DNA of 8,940 nt from Shewanella sp. (GCA_004195335.1 SDWK01000478.1:1-8940); one strand, 5' to 3'. Positions 1 to 8,373 are shown, counted from the first letter of the stretch. Notes: generated by a model from the sequence alone, not told the origin. A program made the numbers and translations.

Positions 1-48
1 ATGCTAACCTATGTCTATCGTGTGTGGATAATTTAATTGCAGAGACAG

Positions 49-1386
49 ATGCCAGCTCAACAAAACATAAGCTTTAACGATATCAGCATGGGGAATAAAG
101 GCCTCGTTGATGAAAATTTTTGTGATGAAAGCACTTGCGGTGGAAGAGTGTTGGATGAGAAGAGGGAAATTCATCTTATATGGGGCCTGTCAATTGCCTC
201 TGTGGTTATCTATATCAATCTGTATTTAGTGCAAGGGATTTTACCCTTAATCGCTGAAACCTTCGACGTCGCAACCAGCCATGCAACCTTGTTGCTGTCT
301 GTGACCAGCTTTGCCATGGCATTTTCATTGCTGTTTTATGCCATTTTATCCGATAGGGTGGGGCGTAAGATACCGCTACTCGTCAGCTTATACCTGTTAT
401 TACTCTCAGATCTCATGATGCTCTTCGTTGCCGAGTTCAGCCATTTAGTGATGCTTCGCTTATTTCAGGGGGGATTACTTGCGGCGGTTCCTGCCATTGC
501 TATGGCCTATTTTAAAGATGAACTGAGCCAAGGGGCGATGATTAAGGCTGGGGCCATCTATATTGCTGCTAATAGCGTGGGTGGAATAGCCGGTAGACTC
601 ATTGGTGGCGGCTTATCACTTTATATGAGCTGGCAGGAGCTGATGTCGGTGATTTTAGTGCTTTCACTGGTCGGCGTGATTATCGTCCATTACCTGTTAC
701 CGAGCCGGATAAAACCTTTGGTCTCAAGGCCGAACACGGAGACCGCTGAAATTACAGCTAAGACACGAAAACTGCTTCGGATCAGCGATTTTAACGGCTT
801 TAGACTTCATCTTGGGGATCCTAAGTTACGTAATATCTACCTGATTGGAGGATTGGCATTTTTGGTGATGGTGAATCAATTTAGCTTTATTCAGCTACAC
901 CTGATGTCATCACCATTCAATTGGGGACGGTTTGAAGTGACGCTCATCTTCCTCTGTTATCTGAGTGGCACTATCGCCTCCTATTATTCAGTGCATTGGA
1001 TAAAGCGCTACGGTCGTGAGCGATTGTTTAAGCTGGCACTGTTATTGATGTTCTCAGGCAGTGTAGTCACACTATTCGATACTGTCGGCTTTATCTGCAT
1101 CGGCTTTTTATTGACGGCGTTTGGTTTTTTCTTTATCCACAGCAGCTGTAATGCCTGGGTTGCACAGAGAGCTAAGTTACATAGGGCAAAGGCTACGGCG
1201 CTTTACCTGTGTAGTTACTATCTTGGTGCCGCATTGGGTGGCCCCTATCTGATGCCATTTTGGCAGCATTGGGGCTGGAGTGGGGTGGTACTGGGATCAT
1301 GTATCACCTTGGGAGTGTTAGCGTTAGTTATCTTTAAAGTGACCAGAGTAGAGCGACTCGATATCAGTCAGGCGAGTGTATCCTAA
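49..1386 (+). CDS. MFS transporter, YnfM-like (drug/metabolite exporter family)
   Basis: Predicted 12-helix inner-membrane transporter of the major facilitator superfamily, probably a proton-coupled exporter; the substrate cannot be read from sequence. Counting from ATG 49 (445 residues), about 40 hydrophilic residues precede the first helix (about 44-64). The MFS motif A (SDRVGRK) sits at about 101-107 between helices 2 and 3. Further stretches resemble what I recall of E. coli YnfM: ANSVGGIAGRLIGG (about 174-187), GFRLHLGDP before helix 7, and ALYLCSYYLGAALGG near helix 11. The start is uncertain: an in-frame TAA at 34-36 bounds it, and TTG 37, ATG 49, ATG 88 and GTG 148 are all possible, none with a strong ribosome binding site. 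It converges on dctD with only 50 bases between the stops, so it is not part of the dct operon. The family call is firm; a role in dicarboxylate export is only a thought from location. Confidence 0.88.
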   Translation: MPAQQNISFNDISMGNKGLVDENFCDESTCGGRVLDEKREIHLIWGLSIASVVIYINLYLVQGILPLIAETFDVATSHATLLLSVTSFAMAFSLLFYAILSDRVGRKIPLLVSLYLLLLSDLMMLFVAEFSHLVMLRLFQGGLLAAVPAIAMAYFKDELSQGAMIKAGAIYIAANSVGGIAGRLIGGGLSLYMSWQELMSVILVLSLVGVIIVHYLLPSRIKPLVSRPNTETAEITAKTRKLLRISDFNGFRLHLGDPKLRNIYLIGGLAFLVMVNQFSFIQLHLMSSPFNWGRFEVTLIFLCYLSGTIASYYSVHWIKRYGRERLFKLALLLMFSGSVVTLFDTVGFICIGFLLTAFGFFFIHSSCNAWVAQRAKLHRAKATALYLCSYYLGAALGGPYLMPFWQHWGWSGVVLGSCITLGVLALVIFKVTRVERLDISQASVS

Positions 1387-1436
1387 CTTCAATCGCCCCC
1401 AAGCAAGCCTAGATCTCGAGTTAAACTCTTCAGTAA

Positions 1437-2804
1437 TTATTGAATGAAGCGTTTTCGGTCTAGCTCAAATTTTTGCATCTTGTCATAGAGTGTCTTACGA
1501 GGCACTTCCAGCTGCTCCATGGTGAGTTTGATGCTGCCCTTGTTGTGGCTAAGTGCTTCTTCAATCAAGAGGCGTTCAAAAAATTCGACTCTTTGTTGCA
1601 GCGACATACCACAATTGAGATTGGCAGAACTGTTTATTGCCGTGGCAAAAGCGGCTTCTCCGCCTAAGAGTACATAGCGTTCGGCCAGGTTTCTGAGCTC
1701 TCTTACATTTCCGGGCCAATCATGGGATGTCAGCTGAGCCACCTGTTCTGCGTTGAGTGCGATCAGAGCCTTATGGTAACGGGATGATGCGACACGAGCG
1801 AAATGTAAAAATAACAGGCCAATATCTTCGCGTCTTTCTCGCAATGCGGGAATAGGCACTGTGACTAAGTTCAATCGATATAGCAGGTCTTGTCTGAACT
1901 CGCCGGTTTTACACAGCTGAGCCAAGTCGACCTTAGTGGCGGCAATGACCCGAATATCGAGTTCAATACTCTTATTTGAACCGAGTCGTTCGACTTTTCT
2001 ATCCTCCAGAACTCTCAGTAGTTTAATCTGCAGTGACAGTGGCGTACTTTCTATCTCATCGAGGAAGAGGGTGCCGCCGTTGGCATACTCAAACTTGCCT
2101 ATACGGGTTTTATCTGCGCCGGTAAATGCCCCTGACTCGGCCCCGAACAGTTCACTTTCTATAATCGACTCGGGTATAGCACCACAGTTGATAGCGACAA
2201 AATTGGCTTGATGACGGATACTGTGATCATGCAGGTAGCGGGCGACTAACTCTTTTCCCGTACCGGTTTCCCCTTCGATGAGTACATCGGCCGGCATATC
2301 TATAACCTGATGTATTATGTGTTTCATCTGCTCAATGCCCGGGCTGTGCCCTAATATCCTGGGACCCGGCAGACTTTGTGATTCCAGTTCTTTTTTCAGC
2401 TTTCGATTTTCTAGGGTTAGCTCTCTTTTTTCTAAGGCCCGTTTCACCACATCTAAAATATGTTCATTGTTGAAAGGTTTTTCGAGAAAGTCGTAGGCAC
2501 CTTGCTTTAGTGCTTGTACTGCCATGGCAATATCGCCGAAACCTGTGAGTAGTATGATGGGCAGATCTTTATCTTTTGCCAGCAAGTTTCGCATCAGGGA
2601 GATACCATCAAGCTGAGGCATGTTGACATCTGTGATGATGACCCCAGGCCAATTAAAGTTAATCTTTTCCGGTAGGCACTTAGGCGCAGTAGTGGCGAGA
2701 GCTGGAATGCCTTCTAGTTCAAATAGCTGCATAAGGGCTGAGCCTATGAGGGGTTCATCATCAACGATGATCACTTTTATATTATCCAGATTACTGAGGT
2801 TCAT
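1437..2804 (-). CDS. dctD: C4-dicarboxylate response regulator DctD, sigma-54-dependent activator
   Basis: NtrC-type response regulator, 455 residues, expected to activate the dctPQM promoter when phosphorylated by DctB. The receiver domain (about 9-122) has the acidic pair D15/D16, phosphoacceptor D59 in ITDVNMP, T87 and K109. The AAA+ domain (about 148-385) has Walker A GETGTGKE (178-185), the sigma-54 contact loop GAFTGA (225-230) and Walker B GGTLFLDE (243-250). A Fis-type helix-turn-helix lies at about 425-448. I chose ATG 2804: it is preceded by GGGAG at 9-base spacing, and the receiver begins right after it. The longer reading from ATG 2852 adds 16 residues, has no ribosome binding site and overlaps dctB more deeply. 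The chosen start overlaps the last 14 bases of dctB, so the two are probably translationally coupled. It belongs to the DctD/AlgB-like regulators; the DctD name rests mainly on adjacency to dctB and the TRAP genes. Confidence 0.93.
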   Translation of the reverse strand: MNLSNLDNIKVIIVDDEPLIGSALMQLFELEGIPALATTAPKCLPEKINFNWPGVIITDVNMPQLDGISLMRNLLAKDKDLPIILLTGFGDIAMAVQALKQGAYDFLEKPFNNEHILDVVKRALEKRELTLENRKLKKELESQSLPGPRILGHSPGIEQMKHIIHQVIDMPADVLIEGETGTGKELVARYLHDHSIRHQANFVAINCGAIPESIIESELFGAESGAFTGADKTRIGKFEYANGGTLFLDEIESTPLSLQIKLLRVLEDRKVERLGSNKSIELDIRVIAATKVDLAQLCKTGEFRQDLLYRLNLVTVPIPALRERREDIGLLFLHFARVASSRYHKALIALNAEQVAQLTSHDWPGNVRELRNLAERYVLLGGEAAFATAINSSANLNCGMSLQQRVEFFERLLIEEALSHNKGSIKLTMEQLEVPRKTLYDKMQKFELDRKRFIQ

Positions 2805-4632
2805 CAGAAAATGCTCCCTGTTGACGATTAGTTTCTTTGCTTGATATCCCATGATGGTAAATGGGTAAGGTTATTTCAAATATGGCGCCACTAAGGTGAG
2901 CATTTGACACCGTAATATGGCCTTGCATCGATTCGATTATGCGTCTGGAAATGGATAAACCCAGGCCTAATCCTTGGCGTTCACTGGTGGTAAAGTAAGG
3001 TTCAAATATTTTTTCCATCTGACTTTCTCGTACACCGGGGCCGCTGTCTTGAATGCGAATACACAGCATGGTGTCTTGCTCTGCTGTCACGATCAGTTTT
3101 TTATGTATGCAGTGCTTCATCGCGACGATGGCATTACTCATTAAGTTAACGAGTACTTGCTGTAGCCTGATGCTATCTCCCCAGACCTCACATTTAATGT
3201 CGTTCGATGAGAGGATAAGTTCAATGCCTTGTTTATCTATTTCAGGTTGAATAATAGTGAGAGCATCTGCAATACATTTATTGATATCTGTTGCCCTGTG
3301 GTCTCCCTGAGTTTTTCTGGTGAAATTTTTAAATTGCCCAACGATAGCGGCGAGTCTGTCGGTCAGTGAAATTATGGTATTTATATTGTCGGAGACATGA
3401 TCGAGTTGGTTTCTGCTGACCAATGTTTGGGTATTTTGCGCATAGCTTCTTATTGCGGCTAAAGGTTGATTTATTTCATGGTTTATACTTGCGGATAAAC
3501 TGCCTATGACGGTGAGCTTTGCTGCCTGTATTAACTCATCTTGTGTCTCATTTAGCTTTTTATTACTGGCTTCAAGGGCTTGGGTTCTGGTTTGAACTCT
3601 CTGTTCGAGCAGGTCATAGGCCTGCTGTATTCGTAATGAGCTCTTCCGCTTCTCGTAGCCAAACAAGGCGGCTAATGCTAATAAAAGGTAGACAGTCGCA
3701 TATAGCAGCATAAAAGCGGGTAAGGAGCTGTAAATAGGAGAAAGTGGCGCCATAATATGTATATTCCACCCGGCCTTTATCATCGACTGATGAATTTCTA
3801 TATAGTCAAATACCCCTTTGCTGGAGTTTATGGCATATACCCTTTGCGCAGCCGAAGCGCTTTCATCGTAAGCGGGGCTAATCGCTAATTCATTAATGAT
3901 TCTGTTAGCGTATCGTTTAGATTCATTTATCGCGTATTGCCGGGTTTCCTCTATGGGCGATAATGAATTTAATCGCCAGGTATTGATGCTGGAAAGAAAA
4001 ATAATGTTATCGGGGTCGGTAATGGCAAACTCATAGCCTCCCGCTCTGGCAATGCCGGTGCTCTGCTGTTCAATTTCGGTTATATCCACTTTAACCACGA
4101 TTGCGCCTAAAATATTGGACTGTTGATAGATAGGATATGAAAAGTAAAAACCGCGTTTGTTAGAAGAGGTACCTACGGCATAGTAACGGCCGAGTTTTCC
4201 TGAGATCGCTTGTTGAAAATAAGGACGAAAGGAGAAGTCTTTACCAATAAAAGAGTAACTTGTCTGCCAGTTACTGGCCGATATCGCAACGCCAGAAGCA
4301 TCAATTAAATAGATGTCTAGAGATTCAGTAATATGTTGTATCTCTTCTAAATAGAGATTGAGGGCTTGAATACTATCTGGGTTTTGTTGGTTTAAAAGCG
4401 CATTTTTTAATAATGGATTTTTTGATAATACATGCGGAATATTTTCGTGTCTTGACAGAGAACCATCTAGGAAGCTGACAAGCTCTGTCATCTGCTGCTT
4501 AGATTGTTGCGTTGTTTGTGTGTATCCCTTATTAAGATAGAGCCAATGGGTTGCCAGCAAAGTCAGGGCAAGGCCTGTGAGCAAAATAGTAGAGATGAGG
4601 AGATATTTTTTTGTTTTTATTGTAAATGCCAT
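2791..4632 (-). CDS. dctB: C4-dicarboxylate sensor histidine kinase DctB
   Basis: Membrane sensor kinase that detects external C4-dicarboxylates and phosphorylates DctD. Counting from ATG 4632 (613 residues), helix 1 lies at about 11-31 and helix 2 at about 305-325. They enclose a periplasmic double PDC/Cache sensor whose membrane-distal half carries RPYFQQA (136-142), GRYYAVGT (148-155) and GFYFSYP (161-167), as in DctB ligand pockets. A predicted coiled coil follows (about 328-371). The kinase core has H385 in NHEINQPL, an N box with N496 and N500, DSGPG at 529-533, FEPYFTT at 543-549 and GLGLGLSISR at 554-563. All catalytic boxes are intact. GTG 4644 gives a form four residues longer; neither start has a strong ribosome binding site. 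It lies 116 bases after dctM with its own possible promoter in that gap, and its 3' end overlaps dctD. Confidence 0.93.
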   Translation of the reverse strand: MAFTIKTKKYLLISTILLTGLALTLLATHWLYLNKGYTQTTQQSKQQMTELVSFLDGSLSRHENIPHVLSKNPLLKNALLNQQNPDSIQALNLYLEEIQHITESLDIYLIDASGVAISASNWQTSYSFIGKDFSFRPYFQQAISGKLGRYYAVGTSSNKRGFYFSYPIYQQSNILGAIVVKVDITEIEQQSTGIARAGGYEFAITDPDNIIFLSSINTWRLNSLSPIEETRQYAINESKRYANRIINELAISPAYDESASAAQRVYAINSSKGVFDYIEIHQSMIKAGWNIHIMAPLSPIYSSLPAFMLLYATVYLLLALAALFGYEKRKSSLRIQQAYDLLEQRVQTRTQALEASNKKLNETQDELIQAAKLTVIGSLSASINHEINQPLAAIRSYAQNTQTLVSRNQLDHVSDNINTIISLTDRLAAIVGQFKNFTRKTQGDHRATDINKCIADALTIIQPEIDKQGIELILSSNDIKCEVWGDSIRLQQVLVNLMSNAIVAMKHCIHKKLIVTAEQDTMLCIRIQDSGPGVRESQMEKIFEPYFTTSERQGLGLGLSISRRIIESMQGHITVSNAHLSGAIFEITLPIYHHGISSKETNRQQGAFSDEPQ

Positions 4633-4681
4633 AAAGCGATACACATCCAGGTGAAATCATAGCGCGCCTAACAGTTGAATA

Positions 4682-4710
4682 ACTATACTACTGCTTTGAC
4701 GCGCTTGTAA
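4682..4710 (-). promoter_or_regulatory. Possible sigma-70 promoter for dctBD
   Basis: Read on the minus strand, TTACAA (4705-4710), a 17-base spacer and TATAGT (4682-4687) form a plausible -35/-10 pair, with transcription starting near 4675, about 40 bases before the dctB start. The -10 matches consensus at five of six positions; the -35 is weak (GTTACA at 18-base spacing fits a little better). It would give a basal supply of kinase and regulator before induction. The same gap holds an imperfect stem (4707-4713 with 4735-4741) but no T-run after it, so I see no convincing terminator behind dctM, and read-through from dctPQM into dctBD remains possible. Confidence 0.35.
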
Positions 4711-4748
4711 CTCTTAATTTATTGCTAGTTTAATGGGTTACAGGAAGC

Positions 4749-6146
4749 TTAGTACCCATTCAATTTATCTATGTATTCAGGCAAGAATAGCGAGATCTGC
4801 GGTACATATGTGATCAGCATGAGGAAGATCAATAAGAGCCCCAACCATGGAACGCAGGATTTTATCACCCAGCCCATACTTTTTCCCGTGATCCCCGCGG
4901 TCACAAAGAGATTTAATCCCACCGGCGGCGTTAACATCCCTATCTCCATATTTACCACCATGATAATGCCTAAATGAATCGGATCAATTCCCAGTTGTGT
5001 CGCGATAGGAAACAGGATGGGGGCCATAATCAGCAGGATGGCGGATGGCTCCATAAAGTTACCAGCCGCTAGTAGTAGCAGGTTGACTATGATTAGGAAG
5101 CCCCATGCGGGTAGCCCCAATCCCACTATGGCCTCGGCTATGATATGAGGTATACGTTCAGTGGTGAGCACATGGGCGAATAACATGGCATTGGCAATGA
5201 TAAACAGCAGCATAATACTGACTTTGGCCCCATCTCGGACTACGTGGCGTATCTCTTTATCAATAGGGGTTTTAACTACTGCGAGTAACATATATCCCAG
5301 GTTGCGGATTGTGGCTCCAATGAATGATTCCTGTTTATTTTTCCAAGTGACATTTTTTAAGGGACCAATGTCCCGATAACCAAAAACCGAGATGAAATAG
5401 GCGTATACACAGGCCACTGCTGCGGCTTCAGTTGGGCTCGCCACACCGCCATATATAGCACCTAATACAATCAAGATTAGGGCCAAACCGCCCATGGCTT
5501 TAGCACTTGAAATACTCAGCGCCTTAACCCCTGGGAAAGGGCGAGAAGGTAGGTTTTTCACCCTGGCTACAATGTAGATGGCTAGCATGAGGATCAGCCC
5601 CATCATTAGTCCGGGGATTAATCCAGCCATAAACATGCGAGCGGCAGAGACCTCCGTCGCCGCCGAGTAGACCAGCATGACGATAGAGGGAGGGATCAAT
5701 ATGCCTAAGGTCCCTGAGGTTGTGATCACGCCTGCTGCAAATTTTTCCGGGTACCCTGCCCGTACCATGCCCACAATGACGATTGAGCCAATGGCAGCAA
5801 CGGTTGCAGGAGATGAACCAGAAACCGCCGCAAATAGCATACAGGCCATCACAGAGGCCATAGCGAGTCCACCTCGAATGTGTCCTACACTGTCCATGGC
5901 GAAGTCGATAATTCGTCTGGCGACCCCACCAGTTGAAAGAAACGCGGATGAGAGAATGAAGAATGGGATGGCGAGCAGAGTGTAATGCTCAGAGGTGGAT
6001 TCATATAATTTTAGGGCAACAGAAGCTAACGAATCATCAGAAAATAATAGGATTGTGAGCATGCTCGAAAAACCAAGGGCGATGGCGATCGGCATACCTA
6101 ACATCATACAAATTAATAGAGTGATAAATAGGGTGGCTATGGTCAT
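4749..6146 (-). CDS. dctM: TRAP dicarboxylate transporter large membrane subunit DctM
   Basis: Large permease subunit of a TRAP transporter, 465 residues, which moves substrate through the inner membrane using a sodium gradient together with DctQ and the periplasmic DctP. Family signatures are clear: SGSSPATVAAIGS (109-121), GTLGILIPPS (145-154), MFMAGLIPG (171-179), GGVASPTEAAA (233-243) and GMLTPPVGLNLFV (403-415), which correspond to the conserved re-entrant and sodium-site regions. Hydrophobic segments run almost end to end. Members I know are about 425-430 residues; the extra length appears to lie at about 258-305, where a charged linker surrounds a hydrophobic stretch (FIGATIRNLGYMLLAVV, 275-291). 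The start ATG 6146 shares one base with the dctQ stop (TAATG) and has AGGA at 9-base spacing, so translation is coupled to dctQ. Confidence 0.96.
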   Translation of the reverse strand: MTIATLFITLLICMMLGMPIAIALGFSSMLTILLFSDDSLASVALKLYESTSEHYTLLAIPFFILSSAFLSTGGVARRIIDFAMDSVGHIRGGLAMASVMACMLFAAVSGSSPATVAAIGSIVIVGMVRAGYPEKFAAGVITTSGTLGILIPPSIVMLVYSAATEVSAARMFMAGLIPGLMMGLILMLAIYIVARVKNLPSRPFPGVKALSISSAKAMGGLALILIVLGAIYGGVASPTEAAAVACVYAYFISVFGYRDIGPLKNVTWKNKQESFIGATIRNLGYMLLAVVKTPIDKEIRHVVRDGAKVSIMLLFIIANAMLFAHVLTTERIPHIIAEAIVGLGLPAWGFLIIVNLLLLAAGNFMEPSAILLIMAPILFPIATQLGIDPIHLGIIMVVNMEIGMLTPPVGLNLFVTAGITGKSMGWVIKSCVPWLGLLLIFLMLITYVPQISLFLPEYIDKLNGY

Positions 6147-6826
6147 TACTTATCATCCTTTTGATTATCATTGGAAAGGCTATCTGCATTTTCTTGACCT
6201 AACTTAGAGTCTTGCATTGCATTATTGACCTCTTCAGCTAAGTGCATGCTCTCTTTTGCTTCATCTGCTAAGGTAAATCCCAGCGTGTTATTTTTAAGGA
6301 TGGCAATCAGGAGTTCGATAAATCGCAAGATAAGTAAACTGAAGCCGATAATTAAAATGCTCTGAGATATCCAAAGAGGGACAGCCGGCTCCTCAACATC
6401 GATGCGAAGTGTGTCCCAGGCAAAATCAGGATCTAATTTGTTGACGAGGAGGTGAGGGAAGTCGATATCTTCCATGGGTAGGGCTATCTCATACATCTTA
6501 CTGAGGTAATCCCAGCTTCCTTTTAAAAACATTAAGCAGTAACTAATACAAATCGTCGTTGCTAACAGCGCCGCTATTTTTCGGCCTCGTTTAGGTAGCT
6601 TAGTGACGAATGCATCGACGCCAATATGTGCGCCGACTTTTACGCCATATGACATGCCAAATAATACAAACCACGCAGATAAGGTCAGCGTTAACTCTTG
6701 TATCCATAAAAAGCCGGTATTAAAGAAGAAACGGGCGATCACTTCTACAAATACCAGAACTGTCATCGAGGTAATTAATAGGTTAAGAAATCCCTCTTCG
6801 AAGTGAGAATATAATCGATTCAACAC
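6146..6826 (-). CDS. dctQ: TRAP dicarboxylate transporter small membrane subunit DctQ
   Basis: Small four-helix subunit that packs against DctM, 226 residues. Helices are predicted at about 14-34, 43-63, 84-103 and 152-175. Family marks are WIQEL (41-45) at the start of helix 2 and GAHIGVD (65-71) in the cytoplasmic loop after it. Two parts are longer than usual: the loop between helices 3 and 4 (about 104-150, rich in acidic residues, ending before the common PLW) and a hydrophilic tail after helix 4 (about 186-226) rich in Asp, Glu, Asn and Gln. The start is GTG 6826, preceded by GGGGGAG at 7-base spacing; the next codon, TTG, could also serve. It is 115 bases downstream of dctP across a hairpin and joined to dctM by a one-base overlap. 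Confidence 0.93.
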   Translation of the reverse strand: MLNRLYSHFEEGFLNLLITSMTVLVFVEVIARFFFNTGFLWIQELTLTLSAWFVLFGMSYGVKVGAHIGVDAFVTKLPKRGRKIAALLATTICISYCLMFLKGSWDYLSKMYEIALPMEDIDFPHLLVNKLDPDFAWDTLRIDVEEPAVPLWISQSILIIGFSLLILRFIELLIAILKNNTLGFTLADEAKESMHLAEEVNNAMQDSKLGQENADSLSNDNQKDDK

Positions 6827-6858
6827 AGGCTTACTCCCCCAAATATAATGTGAAGACA

Positions 6859-6899
6859 GTACCCTAATCTTATCTCTGTCAGATTATAAATTAGGGTAC
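6859..6899 (-). repeat. Intercistronic hairpin between dctP and dctQ
   Basis: A perfect 10-bp inverted repeat, GTACCCTAAT (6859-6868) with ATTAGGGTAC (6890-6899). The 21 bases between can fold further on the dctPQM transcript: TTAT with ATAA, a small internal loop, then TCT with AGA closing a three-base tip. Neither strand has a T-run just after the stem, so it does not look like a simple intrinsic terminator. In TRAP and ABC operons such structures after the binding-protein gene commonly protect the upstream message, giving more binding protein than permease; that role is inferred here. Confidence 0.6.
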
Positions 6900-6941
6900 G
6901 CACGCTTCATTACTGCTTATTTTAATTGTTGTTTTGGTGTT

Positions 6942-8021
<1,080 letters not shown>

Positions 8022-8106
8022 TTACCTGGAGTTGGGTTTATCATCGTAGGGATACGACCTGGCTTCCCTTAGCTAATGTAAAGTGGCTTTATGCTTCACT
8101 TCATAA

Positions 8107-8119
8107 GTCACGTAATGAC
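8107..8119. promoter_or_regulatory. Inverted repeat over the predicted dctP start site
   Basis: GTCA-N5-TGAC, perfect in both arms, covers about -7 to +6 of the transcription start predicted from the sigma-54 promoter (near 8112). A protein bound here would block open-complex formation, so a repressor site is possible; the arms are short and no regulator is recognised. Confidence 0.25.
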
Positions 8120-8122
8120 AAT

Positions 8123-8138
8123 TGCAAAGTGTGAGCCA
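8123..8138 (-). promoter_or_regulatory. Sigma-54 (-24/-12) promoter of dctPQM
   Basis: Minus-strand TGGCTCACACTTTGCA matches the consensus TGGCACG-N4-TTGCW at 10 of 12 defined positions, with invariant GG (-25/-24) and GC (-13/-12) at exact spacing. This predicts transcription starting near 8112 and a leader of about 121 bases before dctP. The operon region also encodes DctD, an activator with an intact GAFTGA loop, which is what such a promoter needs. No equally good sigma-54 site was noticed elsewhere in the intergenic DNA. Confidence 0.85.
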
Positions 8139-8165
8139 ACATTGATTATTCATCAGTAAATCGAG

Positions 8166-8198
8166 TGTTACCGCGGTGTTGCCGCTATGTTGCCTGGA
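8166..8198. repeat. Three tandem 11-bp repeats, candidate activator sites
   Basis: TGTTACCGCGG (8166-8176), TGTTGCCGCTA (8177-8187) and TGTTGCCTGGA (8188-8198) follow one another with no gap. TGTT and CC are common to all three, and copies 1 and 2 share eight of their first nine bases. The unit is about one helical turn, so bound subunits would line up on one face. They lie about 54-86 bases upstream of the predicted dctP start, near the usual range of enhancer sites of sigma-54 activators. Binding by DctD is inferred, not shown. Confidence 0.45.
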
Positions 8199-8244
8199 GG
8201 GTTATTCAGTTGATGAGTGGGAAATGGCCAAGGTAGAAAGCCGC

Positions 8245-8266
8245 AATGGGGGGGAATCCACCCATT
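8245..8266. repeat. Short hairpin-forming inverted repeat
   Basis: AATGGG (8245-8250) and CCCATT (8261-8266) are perfect arms. Past one G/A mismatch, GG (8252-8253) also pairs with CC (8258-8259). No T-run follows on either strand, so it is not a clear terminator. It lies between the 11-bp repeats and the two palindromes and could be a binding site or the remnant of an mRNA end for the upstream small gene. Confidence 0.35.
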
Positions 8267-8275
8267 TGATGTAAG

Positions 8276-8293
8276 TAAATGCTTAAGTATTTA
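8276..8293. promoter_or_regulatory. 18-bp imperfect palindrome, possible operator (distal pair, copy 1)
   Basis: TAAATGCTTAAGTATTTA is symmetric around CTTAAG except for one mismatched pair (8281/8288). It is centred about 172 bases upstream of the predicted dctP start. A second dyad of equal length follows after five bases. Candidate operator or upstream activating site; no regulator is identified by sequence. Confidence 0.35.
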
Positions 8294-8298
8294 GCTCT

Positions 8299-8316
8299 TG
8301 GAATTTGCATATTCCA
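8299..8316. promoter_or_regulatory. 18-bp imperfect palindrome, possible operator (distal pair, copy 2)
   Basis: TGGAATTTGCATATTCCA has six-base perfect arms and a central TGCA, with one mismatched pair (8305/8310). Its centre is 23 bp from that of the neighbouring dyad, about two helical turns. The two dyads share architecture more than sequence, which weakens the idea that one protein reads both. Confidence 0.35.
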
Positions 8317-8373
8317 TTGCTATTTCTTCAACTAAGGGGGAGGGCATTGACCATGCGAATGGTGAAATAATAA

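Noticed and set aside
1387..1436. Possible bidirectional terminator between the MFS gene and dctD (GAGTT-A-AACTC and neighbouring small palindromes).
   Set aside because: The dyad leaves no proper loop, and no T-run follows on either strand.
4707..4741. Imperfect stem after dctM as an operon terminator.
   Set aside because: On the transcribed strand it contains a C/A mismatch and a long loop, and no T-run follows.
8130..8145. CRP-like half site TGTGA next to the sigma-54 promoter.
   Set aside because: The second half (ATTGA) does not match TCACA, and the half site is part of the -24 element itself.
8142..8154. IHF-like half site AATCAA between the repeats and the promoter.
   Set aside because: The TTR part of the IHF consensus is missing at the required spacing.
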